Shown piece by piece: positions 26,101 through 41,100 of a stretch of 64,000 bases of DNA (position 1 is the first letter of the stretch; each line of letters opens with the position of its first letter). This stretch comes from Panopea generosa (Eukaryota > Mollusca > Bivalvia > Adapedonta > Hiatellidae). The stretch is taken from the NCBI GenBank assembly GCA_029582155.1, contig CM055896.1:4308616-4372615 (forward strand). The letters run 5' to 3'. Under the pieces are notes generated by a model that was not told the origin of the DNA, did no database searches, and saw only the letters and a program-made list of their open reading frames with translations. The position numbers and the translations under genes are program-made.

Positions 26101-29100
26101 CCACAAATTAATTGATACAATCCCCACTAACTAAATATATATTGTTACATTTTCCCCAATGACCATATTCAAATACATGTACATACATTTATTTCCATAC
26201 AATTTATATTTATTTTGCCATTTTTTTTGTTTGTTCATTTTTGTTAATCTGTCGGTGTTCATGTTTCCCGTTGTCTTTCTTTTTCTTTTCTTATCTTTTT
26301 CATTTTTTTTTATCTTTTTATACGATCTGTCTATTAATGATTTCATGAGAAGCTATCACTTAACAATTGTTAAAATACGCAGACCTTGTCAGATTGCCCC
26401 AGGTATTTTTTTTTTGTTTACCTGTATGTGTAGTTTGTACCTGTCATGTTTGTACTATCGTTTTTATAGGAACTAATTGTCTGTCAACTTCCTCACCCCA
26501 TACGGTTACTTGACTATTAACAGACACGTTTTTTTTGTTTCGCTTTTATAATAAAAAAGTCTCTTACATTCCTTTTGCGTTATTAGTCTTTTTACAGTTT
26601 TTTTTCTATTTTTGTTATAGTTTTTTTTCCCATTACTTCTGCTTATTTCATTTGTTTAACCTTAGAATGATTTTATCCTGATTTAATCATATTGTGAGTG
26701 ATATTTTATCATTTCCACACATAACCTAATGATTGCTTCTTTGTATATCCATCATATTATTTGTTGCATCTCTACACCTGATACTTACTGTTTGATTTGT
26801 ATCGCGTTTTGTCTCATAACTGTTACTATGCATTTATAACTTACATAATATAACTTACTTTACATATCTTTATATTTGATGTATTCTTTATGTCAACTCA
26901 ACTTAAAGTTTACAGCCTTAGTTTTCATTAAATGGCATTGATGTCCGAGCCCCTAATTTCTGTTTCTTTATTATGTTAGTTATAATAATGTTGCGCCGTT
27001 GTGTTCACCACCAGATTAAGGTTATTTGTCGTTTGTTTGTATATCTTTAACTTAAATTTTGCCTTATGCCGTCGGGTTACTTTTTTGAATGTTTTAGTTA
27101 ATATCAAAATATCATCTAAATACAAAATGTATACCTTATTAAAGCCGTTCGATACTAACATTATTCGATAAGAGTTTTGTTTATTTCCTGAAGAGATTGC
27201 CATTGGATCTATAAAACATTGAGAATGTCATGCATGAGTTTTGTCGAGACATCAATTAAGCTATCGTGTTTACAGAAATTCACTAACCTTTGTTAAACGT
27301 CGTAATGTTGTTTCTCCGTTCCTCCATGTTTTCGCGTTGTGTCTCCCCAGGTGAATGATGCTGTTGTTCAACATCGCTGGCCACGGTCACCAAATTAACT
27401 TTGTAGTGTAATGAGGGTTTAAACACAAGTTCACAATTTGAGATTATAAATGTTTATTACAAGTTCGTCTAAATCAAAGTTACTACAAGTACAGTTTCTA
27501 AAGTACTATATGTTTAGTTTTTAAAGTTATCACCATTACAATTCCTAAAGTTACTTCAGTTCTATAAGTAATCACAAATTCCTATTTCTTAACATAAAAG
27601 TTCGCGGAGCACAGTTTTAATTAAGTGCGCGTAGTTTTAATTTAGTTCCGTCAAATTTTGACGTAGTTCAAAGTATCTCGAAAACCGACTCCTGGAGTTA
27701 GTAAATGTGGTCGTTTATATACCGTTAGCCTCGCACGGCTGTCAAGTTATTTTCGCAATAAAACAACCTTTATTAATTGCTAATTGCTTGTTAATTGCCA
27801 GCCGTACCCATATCCTACGTGTATTGTTAGCTAACTGTATCACGCGTCCGCATGCCCACCATTAGCTGTGACAGGTTCTTGTTTTAGTTAATTGCTATGG
27901 CGGAGCGATATATGCGAATACGCCTGTCCGTGACAAATGAGTTGTTTGCTAAATAGGATAAGTGGGCGACGGTACAAATTATTGTGTACTCTGCATTTTT
28001 TTTATGCAAGCTTTTTAATTTTCATTTCTCTCTTATAAATCTGCATTGTTACAGAAATCAAACCTATTCTTACTACAGAAATCCAAATGACTCTTATAAA
28101 TTCATGTTGGATTCCTGACTTTGTTACAATATTTAATGGTGGATTTATATTTTTATCCTTTTTCGACCTCTGATGTTGGCATATCGATTAGTCAATCCAA
28201 GAACCTGATATGTTCCCAATCAGGTCTATTAACTACTAACGAAAAAGTTGGGAATTCTATGCCTTTCCCACAATTCAAAGCAGTTGAACGCTTACTAAAC
28301 TGTGATTTCATCAAATTTTCAGTTGAAACAACTGACCAATCAATGTGCTGAAATGTGGTTTTCCCACCAACATTGATATTTAACAGACCCAGTGAAAGCT
28401 GGGTCCGTACTACAGAATACATATTCATGGAAACATGTTTCTTATTAAGGGAGCTGGGTGCAAGTCAGACGACCATTGAAACAGAGAGCAGGAAACTGGA
28501 AGAGTTGAAAGGCATGATCTTCCATGATTTTCGTCGAGAAGTTCTCAGTAGGATCAAAAAGCAGAGTGACAAGGTAACCGTAACTTTGTCATATTTGTGC
28601 CAGTGAAATAATGTGTGTTTTAAATTATAACTTTGTTGTGCTCAAAAAACATAAATTTAAAAATTTTTTTTTTCAAAAATTGGCTTATCAATTAAAATTA
28701 TGATTAAATGGCATTAGAGATCCACTATGTCATCTGCTGAGAAATTCAGAATTATATATAACCATTTTATTTCATTATATTGTATAATTATGTGGGGAAA
28801 AAAGCAGAATATTTTAAAGTAAATACACAGCAATTTTCGTTTAATATGTCTGAAATCCACATAAAATCTACACAATGTAAATATGAAATTCAAATACCTC
28901 AGTATGTGAACAGGCACTCAATTTTGTTTCTGTTTTGGAAAGGGGAATAACTCTTGTTTATGGTTAGGCCTAAATTAAATAATAGTGTAGTTCCAGTTTC
29001 CTGACCGTGTGTCCACATACAGACATAACATATTATACTCGCAGAAAACAAATAGTATCGACAACGCAAAATAAATATCTTATGTGAAAAAATGTGTAAC

Positions 29101-32100
29101 AAAATTTTATTTTGAAATTAAGTAATATAAATTTATATTTTTAGCTCTACTGGCCAAAGGCCAGAAGTGCTTATGCGATGGCGTGTTGTCTGCTTCCGTC
29201 GTCTGTTAGCAGCACTTCCTTTGAAACTACTAGGCCAATTAAACTGAAACTTCACGTGCATGTTTCTGTTGCATAGGAGACTATACAGAAGATTTCTTTT
29301 TTTCGATCTGAAATTCAAGATGGCCACCGTTACTAAAAATAGTCCAAAACTTAAAAAAATCTTCTTCTCATGAACGGCCCAACAGATTTTCAAAATGTTT
29401 ATGTAGTAATGATGACCAACTATAGTTTTGTTAGATTTGTTCAAATGGTGTCCCTAAAATTAAATATGATCCCGCCCCAAGGGTTCAATTAGGGGACACA
29501 TGCATTATAATATTTTTTTGTTTTAAAATGGAAATGATTTTGCCTATATCTTCACAAAAGCATTGTTTGGTGAAGGAGGTACAGATTTGTAAAAATGACT
29601 GGGTTTCACTGTCTAAAGGGGTCAGGAGGGGCCCAAAAGGGTAAAAATTGGGAATTACTAAAATCGTTTTCTTAAGATCTGGTTTGTTAGATTTGTTCAT
29701 ATTTGGTATAAATTATCCCTATGTGTAGGGGTTTGATTGCAGATAAGAATTAAGGGGCTAAAATTTATAGGGGCCCTGTAAGGGGACTTAGAATTTAACA
29801 TAGGGATACTATGGGAAAACAGAAAATTCTCTTTTTCTTTCATCTATTCTGAAACCACTAGGCCAATTAAACTGAAACTTCACATACATGTTTCTGTTGC
29901 ATAGGAGACTATACAGAAGTTGTTTTTTTTCGATTTGAAATTCAAGATGGCCACCGTTACTAAAAATAGTCCAAAACTTAAAAAATCTTCTTCTCATGAA
30001 CGGCCCAACAGATTTTCAAAATGTTTATGTAGTAATGATGACCACCTATAGTATTGTAAGATTTGTTCAAATGGTGTCCCTAGGGTTAAATATGACCCCG
30101 CTCCGAGGGTTCAATTAGGGGACACATGTCATTATAATATTTTTTTTTTTTTTTTTTTTTAAAATGGAAATGATTTTGCCTATATCTTCAAAGAAGCATT
30201 GTTTGGTGAAGGAGGTTCAGATTTGTAAAAATGACTGGGTTCCACTGTCTTGAGGGGTCAGGAGGGGCCCCAAAAGGGTAAAAATTGGCAATTACTAAAA
30301 TCGTTTTCTTAAGAACCGGTATGTTAGATTTGTTCATATTTGGCATAAATTATCCCTATGTGTAGGGGTTTGACTGCAGATAAGAATTAAGGGGCTAAAG
30401 TTTATAGGGGCCCTGTAAGGGGACTTAAAATTTTACATAGGGATACTACTGGAAAACAGAAAATTCTCTTTTTCTTTCATCTATTCTGAAACCACTAGGC
30501 CAATTAAACTGGAACTTCACATGCATGTTTCTGTTGCATAGGAGACTATACAGAAGATTTCTTTTTTTCGATCTGAAATTCAAGATGGCCGCCGTTACTA
30601 AAAATAGTCCAAAACTTAAAAAATCTTCTTCTCATGAATGGCCCAACAGATTTTCAAAATGTTTATGTAGTAATGATGACCAACTATAGTTTTGTTAGAT
30701 TTGTTCAAATGGTGTCCCTAGGGTTAAATATGACCCCGCCCCAATATTTCTATTGCATAGGAGAATTTCAAAAAGTGCTATGGCCACTATGAGTCAGTAG
30801 AGCATCTTCAGGCCCTCTTGGGCCTCTTGTTTTAAAAAAAAAAATCAACTATTGCGACACCGCTAGTTTATAAAAATATTTAATACATTTCTTAAATAGG
30901 GACTTTCAGACAGCAAAACATGGAGATAAATATTTTCATATTATCATCCATTCACAGGTGTAGAGATATATTTGATGTACTCACAAACATGATGATGATT
31001 AATAAGTTGTTTTTACTGATAAATGTATATAGAATACAGGTACGAGTGATTCTGGTAGTGTATTCTAAGTATCTCTTGTACAGGCCTCTGTTATTAAAGA
31101 CAAGTTGGGAATTGGATCACATCCACCACATATCAGGTCAAGGTCATACGGAGGTCGTGCTGATGACAAACACAGAGAAAGGTAATAATAGTAATTATAT
31201 ATACATTATATTCTTTAATTTAGTAAAAGAAGATAAAGGTGTTGTTAATTTAAATTGGCATTTTTTTTAATTATTCATTTAAGATACATTATTCTATCAC
31301 ACCATCTTTTATGGGATTGTATTTTTGTAATCAAGATTTATATTTATTTTTTTTTGTATTTTTGTGATTTTACATGGCTGGAGCTTATTATGTTTTATGT
31401 TATTTGTATGAAAACAAATTGTTTTGGGACAATAAGCAAAAGTTAAAGTTACATGGACAAGATGTTGAGATTATAAGAATCTTAATGGGTGTTAGGTTGG
31501 GATGAGGATATTCCAGTCTGAGGTTTTATGGGTGTTAGGTTGAGATGAGGATATTCCAGCCTGAGGTTTTATAGGTGTTAGGTTGAGATGAGGATATTCC
31601 AGCCTGAGGTTTTATGGGTGTTAGGTTGAGATGAGGATATTCCAGCCTGAGGTTTTATGGGTGTTAGGTTGAGATGAGGATATTCCAGCCTGAGGTTTTA
31701 TGGGTGTTACGTTGAAATGAGGATATTCCAGCCTGAGGTTTTATGGGTGTTAGGTTGAGATGAGGATATTCCAGCCTGAGGTTTTATGGGTGTTAGGTTG
31801 AGATGAAGATATTCCAGCCTGAGGTTTTATGGGTGTTAGGTTGAGATGAGGATATTCCAGCCTGAGGTTTTATGGGTGTTAGGTTGAGATGAGGATATTC
31901 CAGCCTGAGGTTTTATGGGTGTTAGGTTGAGATGAGGATATTCCAGCCTGAGGTTTTATGGATGTTAGGTTGAGATGAGGATATTCCAGCCTGAGGTTTT
32001 ATGGGTGTTAGGTTGAGATGAGGATATTCCAGCAGTTAAGATTGAATAGAAGAAAAAATATTTTTTATGGGGTTTTCAGTGCAGTCAAATTACAATCGGG

Positions 32101-35100
32101 CCCGGCTCTTCAGAAGAAGATTGGTTGTAGATCTGGGGTGGTATTCACCAACCATTCTTCAGAATACTGTTTGACTTGAGAATAAACTCACAACTTATAA
32201 ATCATTCAATCTCATTTTCTCGGATGTATCAGTTTTAGTTTCTTTTCTTTACACCATAATAAATTAATTGCTTGAGTATCATTCCTGCCCGCCCTCTAAT
32301 TTTCATGCCATCCAGACCCTTTAAATTTTTATAAAAAAAATAAAAATAACAAAAAATAAAAACATAAAATTCCCTCTCTCCCAACCCCATTTTTTAAGAA
32401 TTTTTTTTATGAAAATCTAGCAATTCATTTATAATGGCCTCAATTGACTTGCTGAGATTGGGACTCCAACCAGTGTTCCCTAGCAACAGCACAAATCATT
32501 GTCTTTAAAAGTGAAATTCCAATAAAAATTATATCATGATTAAAGGGACATAACCTATTTTAATAATTTTTTACTTGAAATTATTCAGACAATAGTATTT
32601 CTTTAATATATACAATGATATCAAGCAAATATCAAATTACAAATTTAAATAAAGATCTTTGATTTCTTGTCTAATTTGGAAAGGTCCATAACTCTTGGAA
32701 ATAGTTGAAAGGCATCTTATTTTACACATTTGTGGTCATTTACATGTGTGATGAAAATGTAAAACAATTGTTAATTTCATTAGTTTTTATTGATACAACA
32801 AAACAAAATCCATATTCTTTTAAAGATTTTTTACTATTATTTTGAAAACAAGTGTGGTGCCAAAAATTTTATAAAAACTCTCTTAGTTATTAGATAGAAA
32901 TGAATAAGTACCAATGTCTCCATGTGTTTATACTGTCATGGGTGTAACACATAGATATAAGTTAATCAATTTCAACGTTGTGACGTGTCTCTTTAACAAT
33001 TCATATAACTTTCAGTGCTCCTGGTGATATGATGCGACCAGCAGATATTCTCCATGTACGTGGGGTGTCAGAATCTACACATGCGCAACCTGACTTTGTG
33101 GCAGCACGGGTACAATTTGGCGAAACTACATCCTCGACATACACTCCCCCGCAGTAAGTTGTTTTAAGAGAGGTTTGCCAGCCAGCGGAATAAGCAAAAG
33201 AAACCTTTTAGAAAAGGTTGTTGTTTAAAACAGGTTAATTTTCTCTGAAAGTATAGAAATGGGAAATATCAATTGTTGCTGCTTAAAACGAGTGGCTGCT
33301 CAATAAAGGTGATCACTTACATAGGTTTGGCAAAATTTGAAAAGATTGCGGTTGCTAAGGCAACAAAAAAGGTAAAATTACAGATGCAACCTAGATCCTG
33401 TGGTAACACAAAAGGTATCCAAACTACATTTGTGGAACTTAGCATGTAGATAGCGGGCAATTAGGAGATCATGAACATTACTCTATTGCTTTTTCAGTCG
33501 GACAAAAAAATGTGGTTGCTATGGCAACAAAATTGGTAAACAGGCAGGGGATTTATGTATTGCTTGCAGTCCTCCAGTGTCTTGTTCACAGTTAATTTAA
33601 ATGGGAATTGAGCTTTATATTATGTAGAAGTTAAATGAATGAAACTTATCCTTTTTCAAGTCCATATTGTGGATGATATTAAATGTCCGCTTTTTGCTGT
33701 GTAGCAAACATTGGAAATGTTAGTTTTTATATTACAGGACCCCAGAGCACATGGCAGAGTCGCGTTTACCGGAGCGAAAAGTTCAAAGTTTGTTTGTTCC
33801 AACCATAACACATGATATGGCGTCGTCCTCATCGTCTTCCATGACCGAGGACAGCTATAGCAGTGAGGAGGAAATTAGGAAATCTGCGTTTAAAATAGAC
33901 AAGTAAGGCTGTGTTAATTTTACATGTTGTTTTTAAAAAGAATTGTTATGTTGTATATAATAGAAAAAGCAAATTTGCTTTGACTTTGGATTTTTTTGTT
34001 CAGATCACATTGTTAATACTGGTAGTACACTGTTGGAATTTTGAAAGGATAAAGGGTAGTCTTTATTAAGGCCTGTTTACTGGCATGATTATGCTTGATC
34101 TGCAAAAAGCATTCAATACAGTTGATCACAGCATTTTATGTCGTAAGTTAGAACTTATGGGCGTGGAGTCAATCAAGTGGTTTCAGTCGTACTTGTCTGG
34201 TAGAGCACAAGGTGTTAATATTAAAAATACCATATCAGACTTTGAAAATATTGTATGTGGAGTTCCTCAAGGAAGTATTTTGGGGCCATTACTGTTTTTA
34301 TGCTATGTAAATGATATGAACATTAGTATAAGTCAAAAATTATTCTCTATGCCGATGATACAGCTATTCTTTTCTCACATAAAGGTCCTAATGTCATTAG
34401 TGAAGTTTTAGGCAATGAACTAGAAAATTGTAATAAATGGTTAATAGACAACAAACTGTCATTACATCTTGGAAAGACAGAATGTATATTATTTGGGTCA
34501 AAACGCAGGCTTGCTAAAGTGAAACAATTTTCAGTGCTTTGTAATGGTCACACCATACAAGCACAAACCTCAGTCAAATATCTCAGTGCAATGTTAGATA
34601 ATGATTTGTCTGCTAAATCCATTGTGAACAATATTGTTAAAAAGGTAAATTCTAGAATAAAACTTTTGTATAGACATAAACACTACTTAAATTTATCCCT
34701 TAGAAAGACTCTTTGTAATTCCTTATTACTGTGTCATTTTTTTTAATGCATGTTCTTTATCATATAGTGCTCTTACAAATTGCTCAAAATAAATTGATAA
34801 GATTTATACTCATCTACGATAGTAGAGCTTCTTTGTCCGTCTCAAATTTTAAAGATCTTGGAATACTTAACATTGAAAACAGAATAGACAATTAAGATTG
34901 AATCAAGTTCATAAGATTTTTAACAATTCATGTCCGTCTTATCTTCAAGAAAATTTTACAAAGGTGTCTAATTGACATCATCATGCAACTAGAGGAAGTA
35001 CTTTTAATTTTATTATTCCATGTGTTAATAGTTTTACAACATCAACCTTCTTTTATTATAGCATTTTAGATTGGAATCAATTACCCCATACTATTAAAGA

Positions 35101-38100
35101 AATTAGAAAAAAGCATAGATTTAAAAAAGGAATGAAGAAATATCTTTTCGTGCAAATGGAAAATGTAGAGGAATGTGAATTTATTTTTTATTAATTTATT
35201 TATTTTTTGAAAAACGTTTTATTGTTATTAATGTGGATTTATAGCTGTGATACATATTTTAAATATATGTGATAAAAAACAAAGTGTAATTTCATAAGTT
35301 TTGCAATAAATGCCAATATTTTTATCCATGACATTATTTTTAAAAAGGACCCTATTGGAAATATGTTGTAAAACTTTGTCGGTTATCCTGTGAAATATAT
35401 ATGTTCTCAAAATTATTATTGTGTAACAGGATAAAATATTAATCTGTGATAGCTGATATATATTATATTAGATAGTTAACTAGTTTAATACATTATTTAA
35501 AAAAACGTTATTGCTTCTGTATTATTTTATGTAAATGGGCTTGATGTATCTTTGTATTTATGACATATATATTATCACAAATAAATCAAATCAAATCAAA
35601 TCAAATCAAATCAAATCAAATCAAATAGTTTGCAGCGTTCCTATCAGATTTTCTGACATCTGGCATAAATTATCAAAAATCTGTTCTTGTGTACTTTGAA
35701 GTCTCAGCTTTTGTTTTAGCTTTCACGGCTGATTGCACCAAAAAAGCTCCGGTACAAGTTCTTGAAATTCACATATGATAAACATCATTCATTTTACTAT
35801 AATATGACCAAATAAAAAAAGGGTGTGTTCACGCTATTTTATTCATAAATTCGAACTAAAGTTAAAATAAAACAATTAAAAACACACAACATTTGTTCGT
35901 GATTTCAGACAACATCAAGAGAACTTCATGTAATATTAATGTTAAATATGGTGTCATTCGAAATTGCTAATTTTTTAATTTTTACACAAAAGATAATTGA
36001 GATCATTAAAGATAAAAAAAAAAGAATTGAAGTTTTATGTAATACCACTGCTTTGTACATGTACTAAAATTTTTTAGCTCGCCAGGACGAATGTCCAGGA
36101 GAGCTATTGCCATGACTCTGGCGGCATTATCGTCGGTGTCATCTGTAGTTACCCAGGTTAAACTTTTGCGTTTGGTTGCGTTTAAGTTTTGGTGTTTGCC
36201 TCCAATCTCAATCTTTGCATGGGTGGTGAGTTTTATCTCATAGGCGATTTCTGGTGTCCTCTGACAACTCTGTTGTAAACATACAATGCGATAGTCCTCT
36301 ATTAGGCACAACAATCACGGATTGCCAAATGGTAACTGAACATTCGAAAATAATGACCACATTTTTTTACAGTTCTATGGCTGATCTGTCCAAGAAGGGT
36401 GAGATACGGTCTAATCCAAGTATTGGCAGTGGCAGTGGTACATCAAAGTCCATTATAGAACCCAATGTTGACTTCGAGCTGGACATTAAGGTGGTTATTG
36501 ACAGTGGGAAATGCGTGCTGCATCCCAAAGATAGCAAAGAAGAAGAAAGCAAGCGGTACATACTTTTTTTTTATTATTTGTTCCAACTTTCTTAAAAAAA
36601 AAAAAAGAAGAATTATATGTGTTTCTTACGGTCCACAACATCAACATTTTTAAATTAAGGTTTTGTATTAAGTTCTGTTTTTCAAAACAAATGTTTGGTC
36701 AGTAGTCAATATTTGATTCTCTGTGCAATTTTCATATTTCTAGTAACCAGTAATCAGGCCCAAGTATCACTAAATGTTTCGACTTGAGATTTTCCTCAAC
36801 TCAAATTTTTGAAATACTATTGCCTGTAGTGATGGGAATCTGTTAATATTTTCATAATCGATTATCAGCTTACAATCGGTTTGATTCAACCAACTGATAA
36901 TTGGATAATCGGCCAATATGGGGTCTAGTGTAAAAGAGCCATTAACTTTGCATTTAAAATAGAATGAGAGACAGAATGAAAGACTTGTCTTTATGTCTAT
37001 GAAATGTGCAATTCAAAAAGATAATTAATTCATTTACTTCACCTATGTAAAAACATTCTGAGAGAACATGATAAAGAAGGAGACAGATATATATATGAAA
37101 TCATATAATATTATGTGTTACAACTCATTTATACTAAAATTACTTAATTTTCCCATTATATATATATTATCTGACGGTAAGAAAATAACAAATGAAGTCG
37201 CTGTGCGGTGACAATCAATTGCTAAAAAACACAATGGATTAATGCCAACTTCAACTCAAACCTACCAATTATCAATAGAACACCACTCATTACTGGTACT
37301 TTATTTACATTGATCATCTTGCTTGCTATCCTATACCAATGAGTAATGCTGTGCTGCGACAATTCTGTATGATCACTTAATGTGTTCAAGTTATCATTTA
37401 GAAATATTGAGAATTTTTAAGTCTCCGCTTGATATTTTTCGTCAAATAGGCCCCAAATATTTATTTTGGTATGAAAATGATCCTGCAGTGAATGTAATTA
37501 TGATCTTAACAGAAGATAATAAGAAAGACAGAAACGAATATTAAAAGTTCATATATATTTATTGTGCGATGCTAGAAAATTTAATTTTATTGAATAATGT
37601 TGTTTGATTCATTCACATATTTCGTGTTAATTTTAAAATAAAGAAATCCCAGTGTTTCTATAATTTCATTGTCGAAAATGTTGGTTATAGTACATTTACA
37701 TTTGTTCAGTTTTAGACAAGATTCCAATCATCATATGTGGGAGATAGCATTTTATATCATATGCATGATTTGTTAAACATAAAAACAATAATTAAAAAGA
37801 TGAGGTTGCAGCATGAAATATTGTAGGGAGAATTCATTAATAAAAATTCAGCACTATTTTAATACTAATTCATGAGATTTTTGAGGTCGTGGGTTTGACC
37901 CAAGTACAGTCCCAGAACTTGATGTGAGAAGTTTGCCATTACATTGCACTTATAGAAGGAAGGTGGTTCTACTCTGATTCATTCTGAGGTTTAAATCGAC
38001 AGATAAAACTGGATGCCATAAATAAACCTTATATGTGTTAAAAACCAATTAATGTATATGTAATATATCTTTTAGGAACAAACGAGATAAGACTCCGACT

Positions 38101-41100
38101 TCTTCAGTCGCGGATCCTCTTGGTTCCCCGTCTGCCCGGCGTAAAATGAAGAAGCAGGAATCTGCACCAACTATACAGAGTAGTAAGAAGCATCAGGCAC
38201 CGCAGCAGCCCGTCATTGAGAACACCATTTTCTTCCTACCTGGAGTGGATGTCAAGGTCAGTACAAGGTCAAAGGTCAAGGTGACATTTTTGTGAAAAAA
38301 AAAATGCGTTTAGAGCTATATGTTATTCACTAACCATACTTTTGATTGTATAACAAATAATACTACCAAACTTTTCTTGATTAGGTTTCATAGTTGATCA
38401 TTGGTCAAGGTCATTGGAACCTTATGAAAATAAAATTAAATCATCAGTTTTAATAGTAGTATTAGGTAATACATGATTATACATGTATATATAAGGAATC
38501 GTAGGATTGTTTTATACAAATTGTTTGCTTGCCAGGTACAATACAACTCGAAAACTGACAACATCAACTCCCCATCCAATACCATGACAACAGACTTGGA
38601 CAATGACCAGTCTGACACCACTTTAAAGATGGACGATTCAATGTTCAGTAATTCCTCTTTACGAGGGAGGCAAGGTGTTAAAAAAGCAAGCATCTATGCA
38701 TGGTTGTCGCTGCAGTCTCTTCCAGAGGTAAGATTATGAAATATGATGAATAAACATGGATTGAATGATATTCAAGATTGCTCTTTTAGCATTCTGCTCT
38801 CTTTTTGGAGAGACATCCAGTAATGTATTTCCTATTGCATCTATATTGCATGTTTAATGTTATGTCCATAAGTCAGAAAATAATCAGCAAAAATTGAACT
38901 TTCCACCTTGTGTGTGCTTAAGCATATGTAGTCTTCATATCGGCTCACTTGCACAAGTAGATCACCGGGACTGACTAGCTAAGTTAGTAACTTTATACAT
39001 ACAGATCTGACTGCCCAGTCTATAGATTTGTATTTGAAATAAAACACCTTGTATTGTGTGTTACATTATGTTCAATATATTCAAACACAATACAAAAAAA
39101 ATAAAAAAATATTGCTGTTCCATTTGGGAATATTGCACACTCTGGATGTGCTTGCATATACGCAGTTTGATACTGGGCGGGGCCCAATCTATATAATAAT
39201 ATTTTGACCCAATGATGTCCTATTGAAGAAAGAAGAAAATATATGTATGAAAATGAGGTATAATATAAATATCAAAATATGTACTACGCAGTTAAAAGAA
39301 TGAAAATTCTAATAGTTTTGATGCAAATATATCAATTGCACATGGAAACATATAAAGCATTAATAAGATTTTAAAATTATGACCTGTTTGGCAAAACAGA
39401 ATTTGGATGAACAGAATTGTATTTACGCATAACAGTTTGAAAATTGAATAGTAAAATGGTCCGAGTAAAATACTCTTTGCCAGAAATTCTGATACTTGGA
39501 AATATCTAACATTCTTATCCAACTGTTTGAAACAGATTCAGCGAGTATTGATGTTATGTTGTCATTTTTTTACGTTATTATCAGTATTAAAACCGGAATG
39601 GTTTTACTGACACCATCGTATTACATTGTAGGAGATGATTATCAGCCCATGCTTACTGGACTACCTGGAGCAGGCTTTGGAACCCATCCCAATGTCTCTG
39701 ATGTCACAATTAAAGAAAGGTAATGAATTTATATACCAGATATGCACTTTTGTAAAACTGAAATGTTGATATGATTGTCGTAAATTTGGATAAATCCATA
39801 CTTTAAATTTGGTTTTTCTAATATCTCTTTACTCACTGTATGTCTTACTGAGTTGCTCTGTAGTTTGTCTCTTCAGTATAACTTAACAGTTGATCTGTTA
39901 TATTGATGTGCAGTTTTGCTTCTTTTAACATTTTATTTTCAACTTTTTATAAATTCAACTCGCTCATAAATGCATTTTTATAAAAGAGATCACTGGGTCT
40001 GGCGAGCTCAGTAGTTAACGTGTTTGACTTAATCTAGGTGTCTCGAGTTTGAATCCTTGCCCAGTCACAGTCTCTGTGATGATTGTCCATGGACTTTGTT
40101 CTCTGATCATGAATCGCCCGCCTCTACATAATTATGTGGGGAAGAGCACTTGTGCGTGCTTGTTTATAAATGAGATCTCTTTTAAATATTTGTGTATAAG
40201 TTCATTTTACTCATACATATTTGTTATACCATCGCATTGAAGTTGGAGAGTGGTGGGGGGGGGGGGGGGGGGGGGGGGGGGAGGTAAAAGGGGTCACTGT
40301 GTCTGTTGATCTGTCTGTCAGTTAGTCAGTCTGTCAGCATCTCTTGGAGCAAACTACTACTGCTACTACAGTCTTTAAGCAATTGCCTCAAACTGTGCTT
40401 ACATGATCAACATCAAGTTTAGATGCACATGACACAAATGATGTGACACTTACTTAATTCCGTTCAGAGTTCTTTCCCTTGCACTTAGTAATATTACTAT
40501 TTACCATATTTAAATTCATGTGGAGCAAACTTCTTCCACAACTTTCAGGCGATTTGATACTTTGCATACATGATCAACATCAAGTGTAGATGTGCATGAC
40601 ATGAATGCGGACTTGATTAATGTGGGGGTATTAAACATCGTCAATGATAGGTTTGGTTATTAGTCCCCTACTGGATTTTACCGGAGGGGACTAAAGGTTT
40701 GTCCAACGTCCATTGTCCGTTCTGAAAAATTATTCAAAAAGTATAGCTAGGTGTGTGAAACTTCGCATGTGGATAGAGAACAATGGGGAGATAATGCAGG
40801 TCATTTTATTTTTTCAGTCAGCTATTGCAACAAACTTGGTAAAATTACAGATACAACTTGGATCTGTTAACAAAGTAAGCTGGTAGGGGACTTATGTATT
40901 GCTTTCAATGCTCTAATGTCTTGTTTATAAATAAAATCTATCATTCATGTTTGTTTATAGATTTAAACTAATTGTACCTGCCTGTTTATTTATTTACCAT
41001 GTCAATCTGTTTCAGAACAACCAGTTCTTGACAACATTATTAACAGTGATCTCAACTCATCGTACGCGTCCATCGGTGCCCCAACATTCCTGGGATCTTT

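Larger units (their letters stand above)
24043..28128 (-). mobile_element. internally deleted Ty3/gypsy-type LTR retrotransposon
   Basis: Two 727-bp direct repeats (24043-24769, 27402-28128) begin TG and end CA and are flanked by ATAT (24039-24042, 28129-28132). A primer-binding-like tggtgaccgtggccagcg follows the - strand 5' LTR (27392 down to 27375), and a polypurine tract gggtgaaggagg (24781-24770) precedes the 3' LTR. Both place the element on the - strand. Only 2.6 kb lies inside. A gag-like start is followed within about 150 bases by a degenerate RT block with YLDDILI. Most of gag-pol is missing, so it cannot move by itself. It lies in BLTP1 intron 12. Confidence 0.9.

Noticed and set aside
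26159-26476. Phe/Leu-rich 105-codon frame in the LTR element as a membrane protein
   Set aside because: Composed of T-rich low-complexity sequence; opposite to the element's strand and without recognisable motif.
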